Part shown: positions 18,585-27,517 of the stretch, one piece after another | How positions within the stretch are numbered: position 1 is the stretch's first letter | How the letters are laid out: each line of letters starts with the position of its first letter | Assembly: GCA_024278765.1 (NCBI GenBank) | Contig: JAJRSM010000019.1 | Coordinates: forward strand, 1-40,872 | Source of the DNA: Deltaproteobacteria bacterium | GTDB taxonomy: Bacteria; Desulfobacterota; GWC2-55-46; DRQE01 | DNA: 40,872 nt | Reading direction: 5' to 3' | Program-made: the position numbers and the translations under genes | Notes under the pieces: model-generated | Told to the model about the DNA's origin: nothing | The model's input: the letters and a program-made list of their open reading frames with translations, nothing else | The model's database searches: none

Positions 18585-19511
18585 ATGGCAGGTAGTGAGT
18601 CTGGTTTGAAGGTCAAGGACTGGAACGGCCATAGCGGCAGGGTTTTGGATACCGTTGGTGGCATTGATGTTATAGAGTGCACGGGCTGCGGTTTTAAGCA
18701 TATCGTACCGATACCGAGTGATGAGAAACTTAAGAGCTATTACGCAGAGGGCTTTGTGCAGGAACGTCCGCTGTATATTGAAAAACTCGAAGAAGACCTG
18801 GAGTGGTGGAATACCGTCTATGATGACCGTTACGGATTTTTAGAAGGACGTCTTCCAGAAGGTCGCAGGCGTGTCCTTGATATAGGTTGCGGTCTGGGGC
18901 ATTTTTTAAATAGAGGGAGCGAGCGAGGGTGGCAGACGCTTGGCATAGAGCCGTCGCGTCAATCATCGGCGCATGCGCAGAGTCTGGGGCTGGAGGTAGA
19001 GAATACTACATTCGATGCATTCGATTTAAAAGGCGAGCTCCTGGATGCGATTCATTTTTCTGAAGTATTAGAGCATATCGCCGATCCAGTCTGTTTTCTG
19101 GATAAGACAAAAGGTCTGCTAGCCGCTGACGGGGTGATCTGCGCGGTAGTTCCCAATGATTACAGCCCGGTGCAGAAAGTACTTAGAGAAAAAAAAGACT
19201 TCAAGCCCTACTGGGTCTCACCGAGCCAGCATATTAATTATTTCAGCTTTGACTCGTTGGCGGCACTGCTGGATAGGTCTGGCTTCAAGGTGATTGAAAA
19301 GACAGCTATGTTCCCTATGGGTTTTTTCCTTTTAATGGGTGACGATTACGTCTCGGACGGCCCGCTTGGCAGGCAGTGTCACGCAAAGAGAAAGTCTCTG
19401 GATATTATGCTTAGTGAGCCGGGGCTGGCTGATTTTAAAAAAGAGATGTACCTGTTGATGGCTCGCCATTCTATAGGGCGTGAGATGGTCGTCTATGCCG
19501 AGAAGAAGTAG
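18585..19511 (+). CDS. Class I SAM-dependent methyltransferase
   Basis: ECTGCGFKHIVPIPSDEKLKSYY; RRVLDIGCGLGHFLNRGSERGWQTLGIEPS; HFSEVLEHIADP. Confidence 0.85.
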   Translation: MAGSESGLKVKDWNGHSGRVLDTVGGIDVIECTGCGFKHIVPIPSDEKLKSYYAEGFVQERPLYIEKLEEDLEWWNTVYDDRYGFLEGRLPEGRRRVLDIGCGLGHFLNRGSERGWQTLGIEPSRQSSAHAQSLGLEVENTTFDAFDLKGELLDAIHFSEVLEHIADPVCFLDKTKGLLAADGVICAVVPNDYSPVQKVLREKKDFKPYWVSPSQHINYFSFDSLAALLDRSGFKVIEKTAMFPMGFFLLMGDDYVSDGPLGRQCHAKRKSLDIMLSEPGLADFKKEMYLLMARHSIGREMVVYAEKK

Positions 19512-19556
19512 TACCTATAATTATCTGCTGCGACTCTGCAATGGCACGGAGGGTTT

Positions 19557-20762
19557 TTGAAGAGAGATTGTTTTTTTTGCGATATTGAGGTCGAAGGTTT
19601 TACGACTCAGCGCTGGGAGCTTCCCGGTCTAGGCGCGGCTGAGATTGGTTTTGGCATTTGTCCCGGCTGCGGCATGGTTTTGCAGACTCAGTCGGCTACG
19701 CCAGAAGATGTCGTAAGGTATTATAACGAGACCGCTGTCTATAATAACCCGGGCAGGGATGGTCAGCCGACTAAGGGTAAGATAGATGGTGTGGCAAACC
19801 AGTTGCGTCTTATTAGAGATACCTGTGGCGAAGCGGCGCAGTCTGTTTTTCAGGTGGGATGTTCTGACGGTTATACGTTATCAAAGATGCGGGAGGCGGG
19901 GGCAAGCAGTGTCACAGGGCTTGATCCGGGCGTGGCAGCAAACAAACTTGCCGCCTCTTTGTATGGAGTGCAGACAATAGTCAGCACCTTTGAGGGTTTT
20001 GAGACTAGTGCTAAATATGACCTCATTATTATGACGCATATTCTGGAGCATCTTTTTGATCCCTTGCAGGCCGTGCGAAAGGCCGCGTCAATGCAGTCAT
20101 CCGGGCAGGCTGGCGGGCAGGCCGGCGGCGGCTGGCTTTTACTGGAAGTACCCCTGCTTGAACGCGCGGAGGCATTACCTCCGGGATATTTTACTTTTGA
20201 GCATCTTAATTATTTCTCTGAATCTACCGTGCTTAGGCTTTTGCGCGAGGCCGGTTATAAGGCGCATGCTACCGAGAAGATCTTTGAGTTTTGTGACTAC
20301 CCTGCGATAGCCGTTGTTGCAAGGAAGGAAAAATCAGAGGCCTGCGAACTGCCCTCTGATTATGCCAGTGATTATAAACGTGCACGGGTGATCATTACGG
20401 ATTATCTTGATAGAGATAGTGCTGCTTTTCAGGTGGTTGAGCAGCGCATAAAGAGGTCGATTGTCCCCGCTGCAGAGGTTTATATCTGGGGTGCCGGTGT
20501 GCACACGGCGCAGTTATTTGCCAATACAGATATAAAAGAATATTTAGATATAAAAGGGCTTTTGGATTCAAGCAAGTCACGCTGGGGTAAGCAGGTAGGG
20601 GGTTTTATCTGCTTTGAGCCCGCTCAGCTCGGCCTTGGTGCGAAAGATACTATCATTATTTCATCCTTTGCTTCGGAGGCCGAGATATACGATGCGCTAC
20701 GGCCGCTGAGAGATCGCGGTGTGAAAGTGGTAAGGCTTTACGCCAAAGAAGACGTGGCTTGA
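19557..20762 (+). CDS. Sugar C-methyltransferase-like protein (Zn-ribbon + SAM MTase + C-terminal Rossmann-like domain)
   Basis: CFFCDIE...ICPGCGMVLQ; FQVGCSDGYTLSKMREAGASSVTGLDPG; C-terminal VYIWGAGVHTAQLF. Confidence 0.82.
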   Translation: MKRDCFFCDIEVEGFTTQRWELPGLGAAEIGFGICPGCGMVLQTQSATPEDVVRYYNETAVYNNPGRDGQPTKGKIDGVANQLRLIRDTCGEAAQSVFQVGCSDGYTLSKMREAGASSVTGLDPGVAANKLAASLYGVQTIVSTFEGFETSAKYDLIIMTHILEHLFDPLQAVRKAASMQSSGQAGGQAGGGWLLLEVPLLERAEALPPGYFTFEHLNYFSESTVLRLLREAGYKAHATEKIFEFCDYPAIAVVARKEKSEACELPSDYASDYKRARVIITDYLDRDSAAFQVVEQRIKRSIVPAAEVYIWGAGVHTAQLFANTDIKEYLDIKGLLDSSKSRWGKQVGGFICFEPAQLGLGAKDTIIISSFASEAEIYDALRPLRDRGVKVVRLYAKEDVA

Positions 20763-20818
20763 CGATATATACCTGATCTTAAACTCTAGAATTTTTTTTA
20801 AACAGGCGGCTTTTTTTC

Positions 20819-22030
20819 TTGGAGTATTTTATTATTATAGGTGGTAGTACATCGCAGGTGCCCTTTGTCAGGGCTGCTCAGTCGTTGGGGTATTCTGTTG
20901 TCGTTTTTGACCGATACGCTGATTGTCCGTCGGCTGCATTGGCCGATAAGTTCTTCGCCCTTAGTACTCATGACTCTGAAGGAATTGAAAAGCTCTGCGA
21001 TAGCCTTAAAGAAGAAGCAGGTTTGGCCGGTATCATGACCTATAGCTCTGATAAAGAGCCGTTGTTGATAGTCGCGCGTCTGACGGCGAAGTACGGTCTG
21101 CCGTCTTTCTCGACTGAGGCAGTCGAGTGCTGCCTGGATAAAGATAAGATGATGAGTCTTTTTAAGGGGATTGTTCCAACGACCAAGTCTTTTGCCTTTG
21201 CAAAGCTAGATTCTGCGGCCCGTACGTTAGAGGATTTTTCTTACCCTGTTATTGTAAAGCCCTCTAAGGGGACACAGGGTTCTCTGGGCGTATCGTTTGT
21301 CCGGGGGCAGGCGCAGTTAAAGGATGCCTTTGCTGTTGCAAAGAGTTGTTCTCTGGACTCGGTCGTTATAATCGAAGAGTTTTGTGAGGGCCGCCAGTTT
21401 AGTCTGGACGGCGTGGTCGTAAATGGCGAACCGAGTATATTGTCTGTCTCTGAGAAGTTTACGCTTGGCAAGTGTGGTGGTTTTGTCATAAGTGGTTTTG
21501 CTGCTGGCAAGCCTTTGTCCTGTGATACCGAGTTGATATATAATAGACAGGTTATGGAAGATGCCGCAATAAAGGCCGCAGCGGCATTAAAGATCGACAA
21601 TTCTTTTTTCAATCTCGATCTGATACTGAACCAAGATGGCCCTGTCGTGATCGAATGCGGTTTGTTTTTGGATGCAAAGGTAGACAGGTTACTGAGTTTT
21701 GCAGGCGTAGATGTCTACGGACTCTTTTGTTCTATTGCAACCGGCGGGGCAATCGACAGGGCAGCAGGCAACGTTAACCGATTATTAGACTCTGCTGTGG
21801 CACTGGTATTCTTTTTCGCGGATAAGTCTGGAACTCTAGAGATAGAAGAAACTCGCAGCGACCAAGAAGTTTATAAAGTCGAGTGGGAAATGCGTAGCGG
21901 TGATAGTGTAAGGCCGCCCAAGTCTATCTCGGATACCCTTGGTTGGGTTATCGCCAGGGGGGCGGACCAGAGAGAGGCCTACGCTAAAGCCCAAGGTATA
22001 GCTGAGGGCTTGGCATTTAAGGTGGTTTGA
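20819..22030 (+). CDS. ATP-grasp ligase (CarB/PurK-like), copy 1 (TTG start)
   Basis: IIGGSTSQVPFVRAAQSLGYSVVVFDRYADCPSAALADK; FSYPVIVKPSKGTQGSLGVSFV; VIIEEFCEGRQFSLDGVV. Confidence 0.85.
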   Translation: MEYFIIIGGSTSQVPFVRAAQSLGYSVVVFDRYADCPSAALADKFFALSTHDSEGIEKLCDSLKEEAGLAGIMTYSSDKEPLLIVARLTAKYGLPSFSTEAVECCLDKDKMMSLFKGIVPTTKSFAFAKLDSAARTLEDFSYPVIVKPSKGTQGSLGVSFVRGQAQLKDAFAVAKSCSLDSVVIIEEFCEGRQFSLDGVVVNGEPSILSVSEKFTLGKCGGFVISGFAAGKPLSCDTELIYNRQVMEDAAIKAAAALKIDNSFFNLDLILNQDGPVVIECGLFLDAKVDRLLSFAGVDVYGLFCSIATGGAIDRAAGNVNRLLDSAVALVFFFADKSGTLEIEETRSDQEVYKVEWEMRSGDSVRPPKSISDTLGWVIARGADQREAYAKAQGIAEGLAFKVV

Positions 22031-22034
22031 TATT

Positions 22035-23228
22035 ATGAAAGAGAAGAGTGTAGTTTTAATCGGTGGTGGTGTCCAAGAGGTAGAGGCCGTACGCATCGCA
22101 AAAAAAGCAGGTTATCGGGTGATCGTTCTGGACCGTAACTCAGAGGCTCCGTGCTTTGAGCTGGCAGATAAAACGGCTGTAATTAACGGAACAAACCAAG
22201 AGGGCCTGAGCGATTTTGTGATAAGCAATAAAGATCAGGAGAATATCGTCGCTGTCTTTACACTCACCGAGCTTGTTGAGAGCGTGGCCTTTGTGAGTAA
22301 CGCCGCCGGCCTGCCGGGTGCATCTACAAAGAGTGCGCAAATATGTCAGGACAAGGCTCGTTTTAAAAAAGCCATGATCAAAGACTTAGTACCAACGCCT
22401 GCGGGTTTTATATTGGAGACTTATGAAGAGGCTATCCCGGCCTTAGAGGATCTGGGTGGCGCGGCCTTTATCAAGCCTGTAGTTGGCTTTGGTGGTAAAG
22501 GCGGTAGGCGAATAGAAAAACAGTCGCAGTTGGAAGATTACTTTAAGGACTATGATGATGGGCCTCTGCTTATGGAGGAGCTCACCCTTGGTACGATGCA
22601 TGACGTAAATGCTGTCTTTGATGCTGACGGTATTTTTCATTTGCTTGGCTGTTTTGACAGGTTTTTCAGTAAAGACTATCCTGTTGAGATCGGAGCTCGG
22701 TATCCGAGTCTTTTGCATGCTTCTTTGCAGAGCAGACTCGGTGAGGTTACGGAGCAGGCAGCGCGAGCAGTGGGGATAACGAGCGGGCCGGTAAAGGCCG
22801 ATCTCGTGATGACGGGCCAAGAGGTAAAGATTCTTGAGATGGCACCGAGGCTGCACGGGCCAAAGGGGACATTGTTTCTCTCTCAGATGGCAAGCGGGGT
22901 GAGCCATCTTGAGACTATGCTCAAAGTGCTTACAGGGGATCTGACAGAAGGTGATTTAGTTATAGAGCCGCAGCGTTCTGCGGCCTATCAGGCATTGCTC
23001 TCAACACCCGGTCGTATTAAAGAGGTAAATGGCATTGGAAAAGCCGAGGCACTGGAGGCAGTAGAGAAGGTTATGCTGCTAAAAGGTGTTGGCGATCTCG
23101 TGCCGGAGCACCGTGATTCACGAGGTGTGCCGTGTTACGTCTTTGCAACAGGTGCTACAGATGGTCAGGCCCGGGCCGTGACAGAAGATGCGTTGTCGTT
23201 AATTGATTTTGTGATACGAGATATCTGA
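22035..23228 (+). CDS. ATP-grasp ligase, copy 2
   Basis: LIGGGVQEVEAVRIAKKAGYRVIVLDRNSEAPCFELADK; AFIKPVVGFGGKGGRRI; LLMEELTLG; APRLHGPKG. Confidence 0.82.
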   Translation: MKEKSVVLIGGGVQEVEAVRIAKKAGYRVIVLDRNSEAPCFELADKTAVINGTNQEGLSDFVISNKDQENIVAVFTLTELVESVAFVSNAAGLPGASTKSAQICQDKARFKKAMIKDLVPTPAGFILETYEEAIPALEDLGGAAFIKPVVGFGGKGGRRIEKQSQLEDYFKDYDDGPLLMEELTLGTMHDVNAVFDADGIFHLLGCFDRFFSKDYPVEIGARYPSLLHASLQSRLGEVTEQAARAVGITSGPVKADLVMTGQEVKILEMAPRLHGPKGTLFLSQMASGVSHLETMLKVLTGDLTEGDLVIEPQRSAAYQALLSTPGRIKEVNGIGKAEALEAVEKVMLLKGVGDLVPEHRDSRGVPCYVFATGATDGQARAVTEDALSLIDFVIRDI

Positions 23229-23281
23229 TATTGTTCTGGTTAATATTGCCAGACGCTGACCTGTAAAAGGAGAATATACAA

Positions 23282-24454
23282 GTGAACTTTAATATTAATA
23301 TGCCGGTAAAGGTTCTGTTCGGTTCAGGTAGAGTCGTCGAGTTTGGTAAAGAGGTTACAGGACTTGGTCGTAAGGTCTTTCTGGTTACTATGCGCGAGAT
23401 ACTCGAGCTTGGTCTTTTGGATAAAGCTATTGCTTCGTTAAAAGCGGCGGGTTTTGAGTATGAAATCTTCTCGGATGTCTTGCCTGATCCGAAGTCTGGG
23501 GATATAGACTGTGCGGTAGAGAGGTTGCGCAGCTCTGGTTGTGACGTTATTGCAGGTATTGGTGGCGGCAGTGCGATTGACTTTGCAAAGGCACTTGCCA
23601 TCTGCTACGCCCATCCTCTGGATGTCTGGTCTTATGTGAATCTCTCTAATAGGCCGCCGGCACCGATTGACGCAAGTAAAGTGTTGCCGATTATCGCTTT
23701 ACCAACGACTTCAGGGACGGGCTCCGAGGTGACTCCGTACTCGGTCGTGACCAATACCGAGACCGTGCAGAAGGGGACTATAAAAGAGACTTCGATCTTT
23801 CCTAAGGTTGCGATTATAGATCCTGAACTGACTTTGACCCTTCCGCCAGAGCTTACTGCTATTATAGGTGTCGATGCTCTAGCGCACGCCGTAGAGTCTT
23901 ATTTTAATGTGCCTAACAGAACGCCTTATTCCGATATAGTCGTTGAGCAGTCGGTTGGTTGTATTGCTAAGTATCTTAAGCGTGCTTTTGATGACGGCGG
24001 TGATCTGGAGGCTAGAGTAGGTATGGCCTGGGGCAGTGCTCTGGCAGGTGTCGCGATCTCTCAGGCCGGTACGACAGTTGTTCATGCCCTTGCGCAACCT
24101 CTGGGTGCTCGCATGGGGCTTTCCCATGGTGTTTCCGTATCTATATTTTTTCTTGAGGTCCTGCGCCGGACGCTACCCGCTGAAAGCGCACGTTTTGCCC
24201 GTTTTGCTCGTATGCTCGGTGTCGATGATGCTGAAGCTAGCGAGCTTACTTTGGCAGGCAAGGGAATAGACGCGCTTTCTGAGTTATTGGCCGAGGTGAA
24301 GATGCCACCAAAGTTATCTGATTACGATGCCAAGCCTGAGCTTATTGATGAGCTTGCCTGTGACGTTGCTACTTATATGTCCAGACCTCTTAAGCAACAT
24401 CCAAAGGTCTTTACCGAGGATGAGCTGCGCGAAATAGTAAAGGCCTGTTTTTAA
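23282..24454 (+). CDS. Iron-containing alcohol dehydrogenase family protein (GTG start)
   Basis: VKVLFGSGRVVEFGKEV; GIGGGSAIDFAKA; ALPTTSGTGSEVTPYSVVTN; IGVDALAHAVESYF. Confidence 0.93.
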   Translation: MNFNINMPVKVLFGSGRVVEFGKEVTGLGRKVFLVTMREILELGLLDKAIASLKAAGFEYEIFSDVLPDPKSGDIDCAVERLRSSGCDVIAGIGGGSAIDFAKALAICYAHPLDVWSYVNLSNRPPAPIDASKVLPIIALPTTSGTGSEVTPYSVVTNTETVQKGTIKETSIFPKVAIIDPELTLTLPPELTAIIGVDALAHAVESYFNVPNRTPYSDIVVEQSVGCIAKYLKRAFDDGGDLEARVGMAWGSALAGVAISQAGTTVVHALAQPLGARMGLSHGVSVSIFFLEVLRRTLPAESARFARFARMLGVDDAEASELTLAGKGIDALSELLAEVKMPPKLSDYDAKPELIDELACDVATYMSRPLKQHPKVFTEDELREIVKACF

Positions 24455-24461
24455 AATAACC

Positions 24462-25337
24462 ATGGAGTTTGTGATGAATAATATTTTAGAGGCAGAAAGA
24501 ATTACCACTGCTGAGATTAAGGAGCTTAGGCAGAAGGCCTACGGGGCTCGTGCGCGTGTTTTGCAGATGGTCTACGACGGGGGTTCGGGTCACTGCGGAG
24601 GATCGTTATCGATTATTGATATTTTGTCTGTACTTTATTTTCGTGAGATGAAGTACAGACCTGATGACACGGAGTGGGCCGGTAGAGACAGGTTTGTTTT
24701 ATCTAAAGGGCATGCCTGCCCGGCCCTTTATGCCGTCCTCGCTATGAGCGGCGTAATAGAAGAGCGCGAACTTAAGGGGTTTCGCAGTGCCGGAAGCATG
24801 CTGCAAGGCCATCCCGAGTTTGGCACTCCGGGTGTAGAGGCCGTTGGCGGTTCTCTGGGCCAAGGTTTTTCAACGGCCCTTGGTATGGCACTAGGTGCTA
24901 GGCTTTCTAAAGGAGCGCAGCGAATCTTCACGGCAGTAGGAGACGGAGAGATTCAGGAGGGTATGGTCTGGGAGACGGCTATGGCAGCGGGGCACTTCGG
25001 GTTAGATAATTTTACTTGTTTTTTGGACCGGAATAAACTTCAGGGCGACGGTAAAACCGAAGACCTTATGATGGTCGAACCACTAAGGGATAAGTGGCTC
25101 GCCTTTAACTGGGAGGTCCGTGAGATAGACGGTCATGATATCTCTGAGATCGTCGCGGCCATCGAGTGGGCCAGAACCGTAAAGGGGCGACCACAGATGA
25201 TAATTGCTAATACCGTTAAGGGAAAAGGGGTTTCATTTATGGAAAATGTCGCTGCGTGGCACGGAACCGCCCCGCCGACAGATGATGAATTAGTGCAGGC
25301 CCTTGCTGAACTCAATGCCGTTTCGGAGGGCTGCTGA
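24462..25337 (+). CDS. Split transketolase, N-terminal (ThDP-binding) subunit, copy 1
   Basis: SGHCGGSLSIIDILSVLYF; GRDRFVLSKGHACPALYAVLA; VGDGEIQEGMVWETAM; ANTVKGKGVSFMEN..WHG. Confidence 0.93.
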   Translation: MEFVMNNILEAERITTAEIKELRQKAYGARARVLQMVYDGGSGHCGGSLSIIDILSVLYFREMKYRPDDTEWAGRDRFVLSKGHACPALYAVLAMSGVIEERELKGFRSAGSMLQGHPEFGTPGVEAVGGSLGQGFSTALGMALGARLSKGAQRIFTAVGDGEIQEGMVWETAMAAGHFGLDNFTCFLDRNKLQGDGKTEDLMMVEPLRDKWLAFNWEVREIDGHDISEIVAAIEWARTVKGRPQMIIANTVKGKGVSFMENVAAWHGTAPPTDDELVQALAELNAVSEGC

Positions 25338-25338
25338 G

Positions 25339-26301
25339 ATGAATAAAAACTCGCTCATGGATACCAGCGTAAAGATCTCCCTTAGAGAGGCTTACGGTAA
25401 TACTCTCGTCAAGATCGGCAAGGAGCGCGCGGATTTTATAACCCTTGACGCCGATATGTGCGGAGCGACCTCTGTTGGGATCTTCCGAGATGAATTTCCT
25501 GATCGTCATATTTGTTTCGGTATAGCCGAGCAGAATATGATGGGTGCCGCTGCCGGGTTGTCTACCTTCGGTTATACTCCGATTGTAAATACTATGGCCG
25601 TCTTTGCTTCGATGCGTGCAATCGAGCAGTTTCGTACATCGGTTGCTTTTCCAAACTTTAATGTGAAGGTCGTTGGGAGTCATCAGGGAATAGGTGTTGG
25701 TAATGACGGGCCGACGCACCAGTGTATCGAGGATATCTCGATAATGCGTGCAATACCCAATACCGTAATTTTAAGCCCCGGCGATGACGTAGAGCTGGAG
25801 GCGATGATGCGTTATATGCTCGACTATAAAGGCCCGGTATATCTGCGCACAGGTAGGTTGCCTGTGGTGCGTCTCTTTGACGGCGATTATTCTTTTAAGG
25901 TGGGGCGTTGGCCCGTACTTAGAGACGGCACAGACTGTACGGTTGTAGCAAACTCCGTGATGATCGAGTTCGCGTTAGAGGCAGCCGAGATAATGAAAGC
26001 CGAAGGTGTATCAATAAAGGTCCTTAACGCATCGACTCTAAAGCCGGTAGATGAAGAGGACTTTATCGTTAAGGTCGCCGCAACCGGGTGCGTGGTAACG
26101 GCAGAGGATCATAACACTATGGGTGGGGTAGGCTCTATTGTCTCGGATATTTTATGTAAGCATCATCCGATGCCACTGGAAAAGATAGGCGTTCAGGACC
26201 GCTTCGGTGAGTCCGGCGATGCCGAAGAGTTGTTTGTCAGGTTTGGTATGACTGCCGCTGATATATGCGTCAAAGTACGAGACATCATCTTGAGGAAATA
26301 G
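25339..26301 (+). CDS. Split transketolase, C-terminal subunit, copy 1
   Basis: FITLDADMCGATSVGIFRDEFPDRHICFGIAEQNMMGAAAGLSTFGYTPIVNTMAVFASMRAIEQFR; TAEDHNTMGGVGS. Confidence 0.93.
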   Translation: MNKNSLMDTSVKISLREAYGNTLVKIGKERADFITLDADMCGATSVGIFRDEFPDRHICFGIAEQNMMGAAAGLSTFGYTPIVNTMAVFASMRAIEQFRTSVAFPNFNVKVVGSHQGIGVGNDGPTHQCIEDISIMRAIPNTVILSPGDDVELEAMMRYMLDYKGPVYLRTGRLPVVRLFDGDYSFKVGRWPVLRDGTDCTVVANSVMIEFALEAAEIMKAEGVSIKVLNASTLKPVDEEDFIVKVAATGCVVTAEDHNTMGGVGSIVSDILCKHHPMPLEKIGVQDRFGESGDAEELFVRFGMTAADICVKVRDIILRK

Positions 26302-26303
26302 GT

Positions 26304-27512
26304 ATGAGGCTTTTAGCCGAGCAGGGAGTGGACTGCGCACTTTGTGGTTCAGAGAGGATCAGAGATTCTTTTCAGTGGAGAGAGTTTATTTCTACTCCAC
26401 CTGGTATCGAGTCGGTTGGTATGAATGTTTTTATCTGTGATGGCTGCGGTTTTATTTTTTTAAACCCACAGCCGGATGCGGAATTGCTGGATTATTACTA
26501 CCGTACAAATGAAAAAAAACTGATCGAAGGGCCGAGTCTTTATTATAGAGAACAACAGGTCGAGTTCATAGCATCATTGGTCAAGTCACGCGGTAATGCC
26601 TTTGACGCCGGGTGTTTTGACGGGACGTTTCTACATTACCTGAAGGAGGCGGGCTGGAGCGTCAGCGGTTGCGACCTTAATGAGGCGGCGCTTGAGGTGT
26701 GCAGGACCAGATACGGGATCGAGACGCAGAAAGGCGCAATAGATAATGTGGTGCTGGAGGACGGCAGCATTGACCTCTTGACCTTTGTTCATTTTCTTGA
26801 ACATGTGACGGACCCAAACAAGGTCTTTGAGTGGTCTCGTCGGAAGCTCGCCGAAGGCGGTCATCTGTATATTATGGTGCCGGACGCAGAGAGGATGTTC
26901 TCTAATTCTATCTACGGGTTTTTTAGTTTTCCGCATATTAATTATTTTACGCTGGTTTCGTTAAAGAATTACCTCGTAAAGCATGGTTTTGATATCGTCA
27001 GTGCAAGGGCAAAAGAAGACTTTGAGTTTATTGAACTCATAGCCAGAAAGAGCGGTGAGAATAAAGAAGTTAAATTGTTGAATGATTACGAATCAGCCTC
27101 TGTTTTTATGGCCAGGTATGCAAAAAAGTGGCAGAAGGGCCTGGATGATTTTATAGGTCGTTTCGTAGACGGTAAAAAGCGTTGGATTGAAAAAAAGTCT
27201 AAAGTCTTGTTGTGGGGCGCAGGTATTCATACCTCTAAAGTCTTTTCTTATCTACCGCTTGATGATGACGATTTAAAGCTTATCGGGATAATAGATAATG
27301 ATGATTCAATCCAGGGCGGGGAGTCCTGCGGGCTAATGGTCTATTCCCCTGCCGAGTTAGGTGTGTTAAAGCCGGATGTAATTCTTGTATCATCTTATTG
27401 GTACGCCGAGGAAATAGGGCGAGAGCTGCGCGAAGAGATGAACTATAAAGGTGAGATCTTTTATTTTTACGGCAGGCCTACAAAGGGGCATCCGATAGCA
27501 AGGGATTATTAA
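26304..27512 (+). CDS. Sugar C-methyltransferase-like protein (Zn-ribbon + SAM MTase + C-terminal domain), copy 2
   Basis: CALCGSERIRDSF..ICDGCGFIFLNPQPDAELLDYYY; AFDAGCFDGTFLHYLKEAGWSVSGCDLN; C-terminal VLLWGAGIHTSKVFSYL. Confidence 0.85.
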   Translation: MRLLAEQGVDCALCGSERIRDSFQWREFISTPPGIESVGMNVFICDGCGFIFLNPQPDAELLDYYYRTNEKKLIEGPSLYYREQQVEFIASLVKSRGNAFDAGCFDGTFLHYLKEAGWSVSGCDLNEAALEVCRTRYGIETQKGAIDNVVLEDGSIDLLTFVHFLEHVTDPNKVFEWSRRKLAEGGHLYIMVPDAERMFSNSIYGFFSFPHINYFTLVSLKNYLVKHGFDIVSARAKEDFEFIELIARKSGENKEVKLLNDYESASVFMARYAKKWQKGLDDFIGRFVDGKKRWIEKKSKVLLWGAGIHTSKVFSYLPLDDDDLKLIGIIDNDDSIQGGESCGLMVYSPAELGVLKPDVILVSSYWYAEEIGRELREEMNYKGEIFYFYGRPTKGHPIARDY

Positions 27513-27517
27513 TAATT

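Noticed and set aside
20098-20132. gggcaggctggcgggcaggccggcggcggc repeat in the 19557 methyltransferase as a mobile or regulatory repeat
   Set aside because: Short Gly/Gln/Ala linker microrepeat (SGQAGGQAGGG) in frame; likely an interdomain linker only
22443-22907. 154-aa minus-strand ORF within ATP-grasp copy 2, and similar antisense ORFs elsewhere in the window
   Set aside because: Explained by codon bias of the + strand gene; no independent support
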